Source: CAYNRA01 sp046293395 (GTDB taxonomy: Bacteria > Bacteroidota > Bacteroidia > Cytophagales > Spirosomataceae). Taken from it: 64,000 nt of DNA. Below are positions 1-8,687 of the stretch, in pieces; the stretch's first letter is position 1; each line of letters begins with the position of its first letter. The translations under genes and the position numbers were made by a program. Under the pieces are notes generated by a model. It was not told where the DNA came from and made no database searches. It saw only the letters and a program-made list of their open reading frames with translations. Location: NCBI GenBank assembly GCA_046293395.1, contig JBKBOU010000002.1, forward strand, positions 434,001 through 498,000, in the 5' to 3' direction.

Positions 1-1
1 G

Positions 2-37
2 ATAAAGGCGGTCAAAGAAGTATTATATAAAAAGTAA
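2..37 (+). CDS. possible C-terminal tail of an upstream gene (partial)
   Basis: An open frame entering from the left edge reads IKAVKEVLYKK and stops with TAA at 35-37. A rho-independent terminator follows 22 bases later on the same strand, which is what one expects after a gene end. Only eleven residues are visible, so no family can be named, and the frame choice is inference. The terminator is the main support. Confidence 0.3.
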   Translation: MKAVKEVLYKK

Positions 38-59
38 GAAGGTTTTCTCTTTTTACACA

Positions 60-87
60 AAAAGGCTTCCCTTGTGGAAGCCTTTTT
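60..87 (+). terminator. rho-independent terminator
   Basis: An 11-base inverted repeat (AAAAGGCTTCC, loop CTTGT, GGAAGCCTTTT) ends in a run of five T. The A-run on its left side means it could also stop transcription of the convergent minus-strand amidohydrolase ending at 113. Confidence 0.85.
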
Positions 88-112
88 GTATTTATACACT
101 TTATGTATCTTG

Positions 113-1384
113 TCATTTCTTATAAACAACACCATCTTTCATAACGAATGTTGTCTTCATCAGAACCTCCGGGTTTGTCAACGGATTACCCGTTACAGCA
201 ATAATATCGGCTAGTTTCCCTTTTTCAATCGTGCCGAGTTGGTCCGTCATACCGAGAATTTCTGCGTTACCAATCGTCGCAATCTTGAGACATTCCGTCA
301 TTGGCATTCCTACTTCACTCATATACATAAACTCTTTGGCGTTGTATCCGTGTGGGAAAACACCCGCGTCTGTTCCAAACGCGATTTTTACTCCAGCTTT
401 GTACGCCCGCTCAAAAGCTTTCTGAATAAGTGCCCCCGTTTCAATAGCTTTAGGGACAATCAATGGATGATAATATCCTTTAATTTTCGCTGAATCTGCC
501 ACTGTTTTGCCTGCGATAATAGTAGGCACTAAATAAGCCCCTTTTTCTTTGAATAAAGCGATGGCTTCATCATCTAAGAACGAACCGTGTTCAATCGTTG
601 TGACACCTGCTCTCAAAGCTCTTTTCATTCCTTCCGCACCGTGTGCATGTGCTGCTACATGATAACCATAATCTTTGGCTGTCTGAATAACGCCATCCAA
701 TTCACTATCTGTAAATTGAGGGCCTTTGCCGTTCTTCGCGATACTCAAAACCCCGCCTGTAGCTGTAATTTTGATACAGTCAACACCATCTTGGTACCTT
801 TGTCTCACTGCTTTTCTGGCTTCATCTGCACTGTTTACAACACCATCATCCGTACCTTCTGGAAACTGAATATCCGCACGCCAACCGTTTGTCGGATCTC
901 CATGCCCACCTGTGGTCGCAATCGTTTTCCCCGATGTAAAAATACGCGGCCCTGCAACTGTTCCTTTGTTAATGGCATTTCTGAGGGAAATATTCACGCC
1001 TGAGCCTCCCAAATCACGAACCGTTGTAAAACCTGCCAGGAGCGTAGTCATTCCATTTTTTTGAGCTTCAAAGGCAATATCAGAGGCTGTCATAGACATG
1101 CGCTTGATGTATTGGTCTTTGCTGGTTTCACTTTCTAGGTGAACGTGCATATCAATCAAACCGGGTAAAACCGTTTGCGAGGACAAGTCAATTTCTTTGT
1201 CTGAACCCGTTGCTTTTGTAAAACCATTTTCAACGGCAAGAATTCGATTTTTTTCGACAACAATCGTCTGTTTTGTTGTCATTTTTCCTGTGCGTGTATC
1301 TAAAATTGACCCGCAGTGAATCAATGTTTTCTGTGCCCAAACTGAACTTGAGCAGAGTAAGAATACGTAAAGAATTTTCTTCAT
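113..1384 (-). CDS. secreted amidohydrolase, imidazolonepropionase/Xaa-Pro dipeptidase-like
   Basis: This is a 423-residue metal-dependent hydrolase of the amidohydrolase superfamily. A signal peptide (about 1-17, ending SSSVWAQ) sends it to the periplasm. The metal-site pattern is complete: HxH at H80/H82, a lysine in KITATGG (K206) that is the usual carboxylated bridging ligand, histidines at 247/249 and 267, and the catalytic Asp in GTDAG (D340). Relatives act on Xaa-Pro dipeptides, on other amide or lactam rings, or on organophosphates; the exact substrate cannot be read from the sequence. The gene stands alone, convergent with whatever lies left of position 37, with ppa upstream on the same strand but separated from it by a terminator. 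Confidence 0.88.
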   Translation of the reverse strand: MKKILYVFLLCSSSVWAQKTLIHCGSILDTRTGKMTTKQTIVVEKNRILAVENGFTKATGSDKEIDLSSQTVLPGLIDMHVHLESETSKDQYIKRMSMTASDIAFEAQKNGMTTLLAGFTTVRDLGGSGVNISLRNAINKGTVAGPRIFTSGKTIATTGGHGDPTNGWRADIQFPEGTDDGVVNSADEARKAVRQRYQDGVDCIKITATGGVLSIAKNGKGPQFTDSELDGVIQTAKDYGYHVAAHAHGAEGMKRALRAGVTTIEHGSFLDDEAIALFKEKGAYLVPTIIAGKTVADSAKIKGYYHPLIVPKAIETGALIQKAFERAYKAGVKIAFGTDAGVFPHGYNAKEFMYMSEVGMPMTECLKIATIGNAEILGMTDQLGTIEKGKLADIIAVTGNPLTNPEVLMKTTFVMKDGVVYKK

Positions 1385-1494
1385 CGTGTTTGCATTTGTT
1401 TAGGTAATTGAGAATAAATAAAAATCTAAATGAGAAGACAATATAGATGAAAACTATGATTTGTACAGACATTTAAGGAAAAAGTATTTCCATT

Positions 1495-1534
1495 TTAAAA
1501 ACAAAAGCTCTTCCCTTGGTAAAAGAGAAGAGCT
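1495..1534 (-). terminator. terminator of ppa
   Basis: Inverted repeat AGCTCTTC (1506-1513) / GAAGAGCT (1527-1534), preceded on the plus strand by an A-rich tract (1495-1505) that becomes the U-tract for minus-strand RNA. It lies just past the ppa stop at 1558. Confidence 0.75.
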
Positions 1535-1557
1535 GGGCAGTAGCTTCGGAAATCGTA

Positions 1558-2175
1558 TTATTCTTTATCGAATGCCAAGTTTTTATAATCCAAAATAGAT
1601 TGTTCGATGACCTCGTGCGCACCTTCCACGCCGTATTCGTAGGCGATTGCACACTGTTGTGGCTCTCCTGGGAGATTTTTATACGTCAAGAAATAGTGTT
1701 TTACTCTTTCCATGACTGCCTCAGGCAACTCGCTGATGTCCTTGAACTGACCATAAAGTTGGTCTCCAACCAAAACAGCAATGATTTTATCGTCTGCCTC
1801 TCCTTTGTCTAGGAAACAAAAACCACCAATCGGGCGCGCTTTCAACAAAATATCGCCATGTGGAATATTATGACTAGACAAAACACAGATATCGATTGGG
1901 TCGCCGTCCCCACATTCTACGTTTTCGACACCATGTGCGCGCGCATATTCAGCGATTCCATCTCCACAATATGTTTGCGGAATAAAACCATAGAGAGCAG
2001 GAACAATGTTCGAATACTTTTGAGGGCGGTCAATGGTTAAATAGCCAGACTCCTTATCAATTTCGTATTTGATGGTATCGGAGGGTACAATTTCAATGAA
2101 AGTTGTAACAATTTCGGGGGCATTTTCACCAATGGGGATACCATGCCAAGGATGTGCCTTGTGTGTTGGCTTCAT
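1558..2175 (-). CDS. ppa: inorganic pyrophosphatase, family I
   Basis: Soluble Mg-dependent pyrophosphatase (205 residues) that hydrolyses PPi to two phosphates and so pulls biosynthetic reactions forward. The family I signature DGDPID is intact with metal-binding aspartates D90, D92 and D95. YEIDKESG (about 37-44) and the DDK segment near 128-130 supply the other active-site acids and lysines. Length fits the bacterial family, with a slightly long N-terminus as is common in Bacteroidota. It is transcribed alone, divergent from the small acidic protein at 2419, and ends in its own terminator. Confidence 0.96.
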   Translation of the reverse strand: MKPTHKAHPWHGIPIGENAPEIVTTFIEIVPSDTIKYEIDKESGYLTIDRPQKYSNIVPALYGFIPQTYCGDGIAEYARAHGVENVECGDGDPIDICVLSSHNIPHGDILLKARPIGGFCFLDKGEADDKIIAVLVGDQLYGQFKDISELPEAVMERVKHYFLTYKNLPGEPQQCAIAYEYGVEGAHEVIEQSILDYKNLAFDKE

Positions 2176-2418
2176 TTTAACGGTTTTCGGTTTGATTATT
2201 TTGATGCGAATATACTTGAAAATCAGGTCGAGCCCTATCGAAAAACACTTATTTTTTGGTAAATATATAGAGTTTGATAAACCTTTTTGTCTAAAATTTA
2301 ATTTAATGCTTTGCTAATTCGTCGGTTTTACGCGTAATTAGCACTACTTTTTGTTGTAGAACCCTATCCATCCATTTGTATATCTTTTTAATTATTCACA
2401 TAGAAAGAGATTATTCCT

Positions 2419-2775
2419 ATGAGTCAGAGTAAACCAAAAGTCATCAAAGATTTCGAAAAATTTGATGAATCTATGCAAGAGCAAATCAAGCTTTCTTATC
2501 CGAACGGATTCGTTGACCATCTCATTCGTTTTACGAATAAAGATGGGAAAATCGTTAGTGCCCTTCCTTTTGAGACCGATGACAAATATTATCTCATTCG
2601 GATGACAGCAACAGAAGCCAAAGATATTATCCGAGATGACACGGATTACGATACGGATGGCAACTTAAAAGATGACATCAAAGACGAATACGAAGACAAG
2701 TACGCGGACTTAGATTATATGCAAGTGGGCGGTAACAAGCCTTCACGCGATGATGACGACGGTTTTGACGATTAA
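2419..2775 (+). CDS. conserved acidic small protein
   Basis: A 118-residue soluble protein without a signal peptide or membrane segment. The first 75 residues look like a compact mixed alpha/beta fold (FVDHLIRFTNKDG, ALPFETDDKYYLIRMT). The C-terminal third is very acidic, with many D and E and an ending of DDDDGFDD. I recall similar short proteins as conserved hypotheticals in Bacteroidota, sometimes loosely labelled as primase-related; I would not use that label. The acidic tail may mediate contact with a basic partner (inference). The gene is monocistronic between divergent ppa and the thioredoxin gene. Confidence 0.8.
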   Translation: MSQSKPKVIKDFEKFDESMQEQIKLSYPNGFVDHLIRFTNKDGKIVSALPFETDDKYYLIRMTATEAKDIIRDDTDYDTDGNLKDDIKDEYEDKYADLDYMQVGGNKPSRDDDDGFDD

Positions 2776-2866
2776 TTTTGTTAATTTCTTGTTAATCAAT
2801 CAAAAAATTTAACACAATTACACACAAAAAGACGTTCGTAGTCTAATCAATCATCATTCATCTACC

Positions 2867-3301
2867 ATGCGCGCAATTCATTTAAAGTTCTTTGTCTTTT
2901 TCTTCGCTCTAGCTACTACCTCTTTTGCTCAACAAAAAAAAGAGGGAATTATTTTCGAAAATAGTAACTGGAAGTCAATCCTAGAAAAAGCAAAAAAGCA
3001 AAAAAAATTGGTTTTCCTAGATGCTTACACAACTTGGTGTGGCCCTTGTAAAGCCATGCAAGCCCGGGTTTTCCCTGACCAAAAATTAGGTGAATTTTAC
3101 AATACTCATTTTGTCAATGCTAAAATTGATATGGAGCAAGGAGACGGACTGAAACTTGCTAACAAATATCCGATTCAAGGTTATCCAACACTTTTGTTCA
3201 TTGACCCCGTCACAGAAAAGGTAGTCAACCAAGCATTGGGCTACCGGAGCATCGAACAGTTGATGAAGCTCGGCCAACAAGTCGCTTCAAAAACAAAATA
3301 A
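2867..3301 (+). CDS. periplasmic thioredoxin-family protein
   Basis: A 144-residue exported thioredoxin-fold protein. An N-terminal signal peptide (1-21, cleavage after SFA/Q) is followed by the redox motif WCGPC (W57-C61) in the context YTTWCGPCKAMQ, and by the cis-proline loop in GYPTLLF (about 108-114). Such proteins (thioredoxin_7/DUF255-like) reduce or isomerise disulfides in the periplasm. A methyltransferase starts 10 bases after the stop, so the two may be co-transcribed. Confidence 0.9.
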   Translation: MRAIHLKFFVFFFALATTSFAQQKKEGIIFENSNWKSILEKAKKQKKLVFLDAYTTWCGPCKAMQARVFPDQKLGEFYNTHFVNAKIDMEQGDGLKLANKYPIQGYPTLLFIDPVTEKVVNQALGYRSIEQLMKLGQQVASKTK

Positions 3302-3311
3302 TCTGTTCTTT

Positions 3312-3899
3312 ATGCCAAACGCTGCTTACTGGACAGAAAGATACCGTACAAATAAAATAGGCTGGGATATAGGCGGAATTTCGCCTGCATTCCAGCTTTT
3401 TTTTGATTCTATTCAAGATAAAAACGCTTCTATCTTAATTCCAGGCTGCGGAAATGCCCACGAAGCTCGTTATTTACTCCAAAAAGGATTTAAAAATTGT
3501 ACGCTCGTTGACATCTCCCCTCTCCTCGTAGAAAATCTCCGCGAAGACCTCCAAGAACCCATTGAAAAAGGTTTTTGTCAACTTATCTGCACTGACTTTT
3601 TCTCTCTCGAGGGTACTTACGATTTCATCTTCGAACAAACTTTCTTTTGTGCCTTAGACCCTTCTTTACGCCCTGCTTATTGCCAAAAAATGGCTAAACT
3701 CCTCTCTCCTAACGGACACTTGGTTGGGCTACTTTTCAATCGTGCCTTTCTAGGAGGTCCTCCTTTTGGAGGAACAAAAGAAGAATATCTCCGCCTTTTT
3801 TCAGACGTATTCGTCATTCATAAAATGGAAGACTGCACGCACTCCATTCCGGCGCGTGCTGGTACAGAACTTTGGTTTGACGTAACGCCTATTCCCTAA
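3312..3899 (+). CDS. SAM-dependent methyltransferase, TPMT (thiopurine S-methyltransferase) family
   Basis: A 195-residue cytosolic methyltransferase. The N-terminal WTERYRTNKIGWDIG block and the SAM motif I IPGCGNAHEARYL (about 43-55) followed by the acidic end of strand 2 (TLVDIS) are typical of the TPMT-like family, which methylates thiols, halides or thiocyanate. The C-terminal LLFNRAFLGGPPFGG segment also fits. The native substrate is unknown; detoxification of small thiol or halide compounds is the family inference. It follows the thioredoxin gene by 10 bases. Confidence 0.88.
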   Translation: MPNAAYWTERYRTNKIGWDIGGISPAFQLFFDSIQDKNASILIPGCGNAHEARYLLQKGFKNCTLVDISPLLVENLREDLQEPIEKGFCQLICTDFFSLEGTYDFIFEQTFFCALDPSLRPAYCQKMAKLLSPNGHLVGLLFNRAFLGGPPFGGTKEEYLRLFSDVFVIHKMEDCTHSIPARAGTELWFDVTPIP

Positions 3900-3964
3900 A
3901 TATTCTCTTCCTTTCTACACATTGATTTTCCTTTTAGTCTATCTATACATTGATAGATTTTTTG

Positions 3965-3972
3965 TATATTTG
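3965..3972 (+). promoter_or_regulatory. candidate -7 box for the kefF-kefC-waaA unit
   Basis: TATATTTG matches the Bacteroidota -7 consensus TAnnTTTG and lies about 60 bases before the start at 4034. No well-spaced -33 TTTG is visible, so this is a tentative call. Confidence 0.35.
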
Positions 3973-4033
3973 GTCAAATGCAATTTGTCTCTCCTTTCAA
4001 AAGGAATGACCTTACATCACTATTTGTTAGCCT

Positions 4034-4627
4034 ATGCCCTACTCAAAAATCCTAGCTATTTTTGCGCATCCTTTGTTGGAGCGCTCTGTAGTAAACAAGC
4101 AATTACTTGCCGCTTACGAGCCCGAACACATTGAGTTAGTCGATTTATACGAACAATATCCTCATTTTTTATTGCCCATTGCGTATGAGAAAGAACTCTT
4201 GGAAGCGCACAATATCATCATTTTACATCACCCACTATATTGGTACAGCTGCCCGCCATTATTGAAACAATGGATGGACGTAGTCTGGGAGGTCGGTTGG
4301 GCGTATGGCCCCGGCGGAAATGCACTGAAAGGAAAGAAGATCATTCAAATCGTCACCACTGGCGGTAGTAAACACGCCTACAGCTACGAAGGCTCGAATA
4401 CAGGTACAATTCGAACTTACTTAAAACCATTTGAACAAGCTGCCAAAGTTTGTCAAATGACTTATTTACCTCCATTCGTTATTCATGGTACACACCGGTT
4501 ATCCCGACAAGAAATCCAACAATATAAATTAGACTTGGATCAATTAATACGACGGCTGCGCGACGATGATTTTATTCACCAAACATTTGAATCTGATTCC
4601 ATCATTAACGACTACCTTTATTTATGA
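4034..4627 (+). CDS. kefF: KefF-like NAD(P)H oxidoreductase, ancillary to the K+ efflux antiporter
   Basis: A 197-residue flavodoxin-fold (Flavodoxin_2) protein. It has the KefF/MdaB-type N-terminus (KILAIFAHPLLERSVVNKQL), the HHPLYWYSCPPLLKQWMD segment around 68-85 and a TTGG turn near 112-115 for FMN binding. In E. coli, KefF binds the KefC channel and activates it while acting as a quinone reductase. Its stop codon overlaps the antiporter start by four bases (ATGA), the same order and tight coupling as E. coli kefF-kefC, which supports the pairing. Glutathione dependence in this lineage is not established. Confidence 0.85.
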   Translation: MPYSKILAIFAHPLLERSVVNKQLLAAYEPEHIELVDLYEQYPHFLLPIAYEKELLEAHNIIILHHPLYWYSCPPLLKQWMDVVWEVGWAYGPGGNALKGKKIIQIVTTGGSKHAYSYEGSNTGTIRTYLKPFEQAAKVCQMTYLPPFVIHGTHRLSRQEIQQYKLDLDQLIRRLRDDDFIHQTFESDSIINDYLYL

Positions 4628-6522
4628 CTAGCTCCCTACTTGTTCAGTCACTTATTTTCTTGGGAGCTGCTATTTTTGTAGTTCCCATCGCCAAAAAATT
4701 CGGATTAAGTTCGATTATCGGTTACTTACTCGCCGGCATCGTGATTGGGCCATTTGGTTTTCAACTCACAGGTGATAACGGCCAGGATATTATGCACGCG
4801 GCAGAGTTTGGCGTTGTCATGATGCTTTTTTTGATTGGATTAGAGCTAGACCCGAAGTCATTTTGGGAAATGCGAACTGCCATTTTAGGTCTTGGAGGCA
4901 GCCAAGTTTTTATTACAGGTTTATTCTTATTTGGTTTTCTATCTATTTTTGAATGGCAAATTGGTACGGCTTTCGCACTTTCAGCAGCGTTTACAATGTC
5001 TTCTACAGCCATTGTTCTACAAACATTGAAAGAGAAAAATCTAGCGAAAACTGTAGCCGGAGAAGCCTCTTTTTCCGTGCTTTTGTTTCAGGATATTGCC
5101 GTTATTCCGTTGTTAGCGCTTTTACCTCTTTTAGCGCAAACGCAAAGCGCAGATTCAGCCATTTCTCCTTCTCTTTTCACAAATCAGCCGGCTTGGTTGC
5201 AAGCGATTGGGTTTAGTACCGCCATTGGTCTCATCCTCTTGTTGGGGAAGTACGTCGTTGTTCCTTTTTTGCGTTTCGTTTCCAAAGCAGGGCTTCGTGA
5301 GTTGCTGTCTGCTTCCTCTCTTTTTTTAGTTATTGGTGTTTCTGCACTTATGCAGGCAGTCGGGCTATCTCCTGCACTTGGTGCATTTATGGCGGGCGTT
5401 GTTTTGGCGAATAGTGAATTTCGACACGAACTTGAAAGCAATATCGAGCCTTTCAAAGGCTTATTGCTTGGTCTTTTCTTCGTGTCTGTCGGCGCAACCA
5501 TTGACTTCCAGGAGATTGTTCAAGACCCCGTTGAAATTTTTTTACTCGCTGTAGGAATTTTGACGATTAAATTTACTGTCTTATTCCTCATCGGAAAAGT
5601 ATTCCGGATGGGGTACGACCAAAATAGGCTTTTTTCATTTGGATTAAGTCAAGTCGGTGAATTTGGGTTTGTTATTTTGTCTTTTGCGAATCAATTGGGT
5701 ATCATTGAAAATACGATAAATGCCAAGATGATGGCAGTAGTAGCTATTACGATGATGACAACTCCTTTTCTTCTTCTCATCAATGAAAAGTGGATTGAGC
5801 CTTATTTTGGTACAAAAAGAGCTATTCCAGACGAACGAGAACCCGATGAAGTAGATGATTTCCAACCCATTATTATCGCCGGTTTTGGTCACTTTGGTAG
5901 TACGGTCGGTCGTTTACTTCGCGCAAACGGTATCGAGGCAACCATTTTGGATAATAATTCAGACCGTGTGGAATTGCTGCGTAAAATGGGTTTTAAAGTC
6001 TTTTTTGGAGATGCCACGCGTCTTGACATCTTGGAGTCTGCTGGATTAGCCGACGCGCATCTCGTCATTGCGGCGATAGATTCTCCGGATGCCAATAAAA
6101 AAATGATTGAGACGATTCGGGATAAATATCCGGACAAAAAAATTCTTGCCCGTTCTCGGAACCGATTTGATGCCTACGAATTAATTGATGTCGGTGTCAA
6201 AAATATTTACCGAGAAAGTTTGTACAGTGCCGTCCAAATGGGAGTTGACGCGCTTGTTGCCGTTGGTTTTCGGCGTTATACAGCCACAAGACAAGGCCAA
6301 AAATTCATTGACTTCGACGAACGTTCTCTACACAGATTGGCTTCCAAAAGGTTTGATATGAATGATTATGTCATCCACATGAAAGACGAACTCGAATGGC
6401 AAGAACAATTATTCCAAAATGATACCACGCAACAGCTGGAATTATTGGACAAAAGTTGGGATGGCGGCTACATCAAAGAAAATTTACAACAAGAGCAAAA
6501 AGGAAATCAAACACCAACCTAA
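4624..6522 (+). CDS. kefC: KefB/KefC-type K+/H+ antiporter with RCK domain (CPA2 family)
   Basis: Inner-membrane protein of 632 residues. About 12-13 hydrophobic segments (1-395) form the CPA2 Na+/H+ exchanger-type core, including the GLELDPKSFWEM and ALSAAFTMSSTAIVLQTL motifs. A cytosolic RCK/TrkA-N nucleotide-binding domain follows, with the Rossmann loop GFGHFG at about 420-425 and the acidic ILDNN after strand 2. KefC proteins release K+ in exchange for protons to acidify the cytosol during electrophile stress. The length matches E. coli KefC (620). It is translationally coupled to kefF, and waaA starts 5 bases after its stop. Confidence 0.93.
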   Translation: MTSSLLVQSLIFLGAAIFVVPIAKKFGLSSIIGYLLAGIVIGPFGFQLTGDNGQDIMHAAEFGVVMMLFLIGLELDPKSFWEMRTAILGLGGSQVFITGLFLFGFLSIFEWQIGTAFALSAAFTMSSTAIVLQTLKEKNLAKTVAGEASFSVLLFQDIAVIPLLALLPLLAQTQSADSAISPSLFTNQPAWLQAIGFSTAIGLILLLGKYVVVPFLRFVSKAGLRELLSASSLFLVIGVSALMQAVGLSPALGAFMAGVVLANSEFRHELESNIEPFKGLLLGLFFVSVGATIDFQEIVQDPVEIFLLAVGILTIKFTVLFLIGKVFRMGYDQNRLFSFGLSQVGEFGFVILSFANQLGIIENTINAKMMAVVAITMMTTPFLLLINEKWIEPYFGTKRAIPDEREPDEVDDFQPIIIAGFGHFGSTVGRLLRANGIEATILDNNSDRVELLRKMGFKVFFGDATRLDILESAGLADAHLVIAAIDSPDANKKMIETIRDKYPDKKILARSRNRFDAYELIDVGVKNIYRESLYSAVQMGVDALVAVGFRRYTATRQGQKFIDFDERSLHRLASKRFDMNDYVIHMKDELEWQEQLFQNDTTQQLELLDKSWDGGYIKENLQQEQKGNQTPT

Positions 6523-6527
6523 CAACC

Positions 6528-7772
6528 ATGTATTTCCTCTATTCTGGATTTCTCTATTGTATGTACTTCTTGGTTATTCTGGCTGCTTTTTGGAACGACA
6601 AGGCAAGATGTTGGCTACAAGGACAAAGAGATACCCAAAAATTTATTCATCAATTTGCTAATCAAGTACCTGAAACCTCGCCCCTTTACTGGTTTCACTG
6701 CGCCTCTTTGGGTGAATTTGAACAAGCACGCCCTCTACTTGAAGAAATAAAAAAAAGGAATCCTGCTATCCGGATTTTACTCACTTTTTTTTCTCCTTCC
6801 GGGTACGAAATCCAAAAAAAGTACCCTTTGGCAACTTATGTTCTATATCTCCCTTTGGATACGCCTTTGTTCTTACTTCCTTTCATCCGTGTGTTTAAAC
6901 CTACCGTTCTTTTCCTTGCCAAATACGATTTTTGGCCAAATTTGATTTCCCTTTTGTACAAAAGAGAGGTTCCAATCTTTGCGTTTTCGACGGTTTTCAG
7001 ACCTTCTCAAATATATTTTAAATGGTATGGCAGCTTCTTTCGAAATACATTGAAAAAGATCACTTTTTTATTCACTCAAGAAAAAAAATCAGTTGACGTA
7101 TTAATCCAAAATGGAATTACGAATACTGCATTTGCTGGAGATACACGCATGGATCGCGTCGTTCAAATTGCATCAAACCCACGGGCTTTTCCCAACTTAA
7201 CCAAAGAAACTGCTCGTTTTTTTGTCGCTGGAAGCATCTGGGAGAAGGACTTTCAGCTCATTAAACCCTTAATACAGCAATTTCCTACACTTCATTTTAT
7301 TTTAGTCCCACATGAAATACACGAGGAACAAATACAAAGATGGGCGCACGAATTAAGCTCTTTTTCTGCAACCAGATGGTCTGATTGGTCGATGAAAAAA
7401 GACACTCCTCTACCCAAAATTTTACTCGTTGATACGATTGGAATTCTTTCCTCCCTCTATGCTACGGCTACTTTTGCCTACATTGGTGGAGCTTGGAACA
7501 AAGGGCTTCATAATACACTGGAAGCCGCTGTATATGGTATTCCTCTATTTTTTGGGGCTAAAAAATACACTTCCTTTCCAGAAGCAAACGATTTAATTTC
7601 CTTGGGTGCAGCATTTCCTGTCCGTGATTCTGCGCAGCTAAACCATCACTTGGTTCAACTTTTAGACTCCGAAGAGAAATACGAACAAACTGTCATCACT
7701 GCGCGAAACTATGTACATCAAAAGGCAGGTGCAACGGCTGTCATTTTAAAAAAAATCGAAGAAATAGCCTAG
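6528..7772 (+). CDS. waaA: 3-deoxy-D-manno-octulosonic acid transferase (Kdo transferase)
   Basis: Membrane-anchored GT30 glycosyltransferase that adds Kdo from CMP-Kdo to lipid IVA in LPS synthesis. I place the start at the ATG at 6528, giving 414 residues: an N-terminal hydrophobic anchor (MYFLYSGFLYCMYFLVIL), then HCASLGE whose glutamate (E63) is the family catalytic base. A longer reading from 6456 would overlap kefC by 67 bases and put a basic stretch ahead of the anchor. The C-terminal domain keeps the sugar-nucleotide site (YIGGAWNKGLHNTLEAAVYGIP). It is co-transcribed with the Kef pair, which looks like positional rather than functional linkage. Confidence 0.94.
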   Translation: MYFLYSGFLYCMYFLVILAAFWNDKARCWLQGQRDTQKFIHQFANQVPETSPLYWFHCASLGEFEQARPLLEEIKKRNPAIRILLTFFSPSGYEIQKKYPLATYVLYLPLDTPLFLLPFIRVFKPTVLFLAKYDFWPNLISLLYKREVPIFAFSTVFRPSQIYFKWYGSFFRNTLKKITFLFTQEKKSVDVLIQNGITNTAFAGDTRMDRVVQIASNPRAFPNLTKETARFFVAGSIWEKDFQLIKPLIQQFPTLHFILVPHEIHEEQIQRWAHELSSFSATRWSDWSMKKDTPLPKILLVDTIGILSSLYATATFAYIGGAWNKGLHNTLEAAVYGIPLFFGAKKYTSFPEANDLISLGAAFPVRDSAQLNHHLVQLLDSEEKYEQTVITARNYVHQKAGATAVILKKIEEIA

Positions 7773-7823
7773 ATTCCCTAATTTCCTTTTTAATTCGCAA
7801 AAGAAATTGTAATCTAAAAACCT

Positions 7824-8618
7824 ATGGATATTGCGGTGATTGGTTCGGGGCATGTTGCTTGGCATCTCGCCCACGCATTCGAAGAAAAGGGATATTCGGT
7901 TGTCTCTGTTTACAGCCGCCAACTGGAGAAAGCGGAAGATTTGGCAGAAACTCTGTATGCTTGCAGCCCAACAGACTCACTGGATTTTAGCCTCTCAGCG
8001 GCAGAATTTTTCATTTTAGCAGTTTCGGATGATGCCATTGAAGAGGTTTGTCGAAAAATCCACTTGCCAGAAGGAGCTATTCTAGCACATACATCAGGGG
8101 CGAAACCCATACAAATACTTGAGGAAATCATTGATAATGAACGATTTCTACCCATAGATTACGGTGTATTTTATCCGTTGATGACATTTACGAAAGGGAA
8201 AAAAGTATCATTTTCTACTATCCCCATTTGCATTGAAGCAAGTGATGAAGATACGGAAGATATTTTGGTTAAACTGGCGAGCGAACTGTCGAATGAAGTT
8301 CATCTGATTTCATCAGAGCAACGGCGTGTTTTACACGTATCCGCTGTTTTTGCATGTAATTTCACCAATCATTTATGGGCATTGACAAAAGCCATTGTGG
8401 AGTCAGAGGATTTACCTTTTGAGATTTTGAAGCCGTTGATTCAAGAAACGGCAAAAAAAGCCATGAAGGCACCTCATCCGGCAGATGTACAGACAGGGCC
8501 GGCGATTCGGCACGACCAACAAACTATTCTAAACCATTTGGCTTATTTATCCGAAGACGACGATTTATTGAAGGTTTACCAATTACTTACGGAAAGTATT
8601 CAGGATTGGCACCAATAG
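7824..8618 (+). CDS. DUF2520 Rossmann-fold protein, putative NAD(P)-dependent oxidoreductase
   Basis: A 264-residue cytosolic protein. The N-terminal Rossmann domain (IAVIGSGHVAWHLAHAF, 3-19) resembles F420-dependent NADP reductases and pyrroline-5-carboxylate reductases. The C-terminal half is the all-helical DUF2520 domain (HVSAVFACNFTNHLWALTKAI, then PLIQETAKKAM). The family architecture matches short-chain beta-hydroxyacid dehydrogenase/ProC-like enzymes, but its substrate is unknown. It lies 51 bases after waaA and ends at a strong terminator, so it is the last gene of this plus-strand run. Confidence 0.85.
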   Translation: MDIAVIGSGHVAWHLAHAFEEKGYSVVSVYSRQLEKAEDLAETLYACSPTDSLDFSLSAAEFFILAVSDDAIEEVCRKIHLPEGAILAHTSGAKPIQILEEIIDNERFLPIDYGVFYPLMTFTKGKKVSFSTIPICIEASDEDTEDILVKLASELSNEVHLISSEQRRVLHVSAVFACNFTNHLWALTKAIVESEDLPFEILKPLIQETAKKAMKAPHPADVQTGPAIRHDQQTILNHLAYLSEDDDLLKVYQLLTESIQDWHQ

Positions 8619-8632
8619 GTTGATACAGAAAA

Positions 8633-8677
8633 GAAGCTATTTTGGGCGGAGTTCGTCCCAAAATAGCTTCTTATATT
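8633..8677. terminator. bidirectional terminator
   Basis: A 14-base perfect inverted repeat (GAAGCTATTTTGGG / CCCAAAATAGCTTC, 8633-8646 and 8657-8670) with a 10-base loop and a T-rich 3' flank, placed between two convergent genes. The length and perfection of the stem are well above average for this window. Confidence 0.9.
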
Positions 8678-8687
8678 TTTTCTAAAA

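Noticed and set aside
1230..1472. Minus-strand 80-residue frame overlapping the amidohydrolase start
   Set aside because: It runs through the signal-peptide region of a solid gene in another frame and has a composition typical of shadow frames.
3922..4134. A 70-residue plus-strand reading frame ahead of kefF
   Set aside because: It overlaps the first third of kefF in another frame, is very short of polar residues by chance in AT-rich DNA, and has no family.
6456..6527. Extended N-terminus for waaA
   Set aside because: It would overlap kefC by 67 bases and place a basic, non-hydrophobic stretch before the membrane anchor; the ATG at 6528 fits the family.
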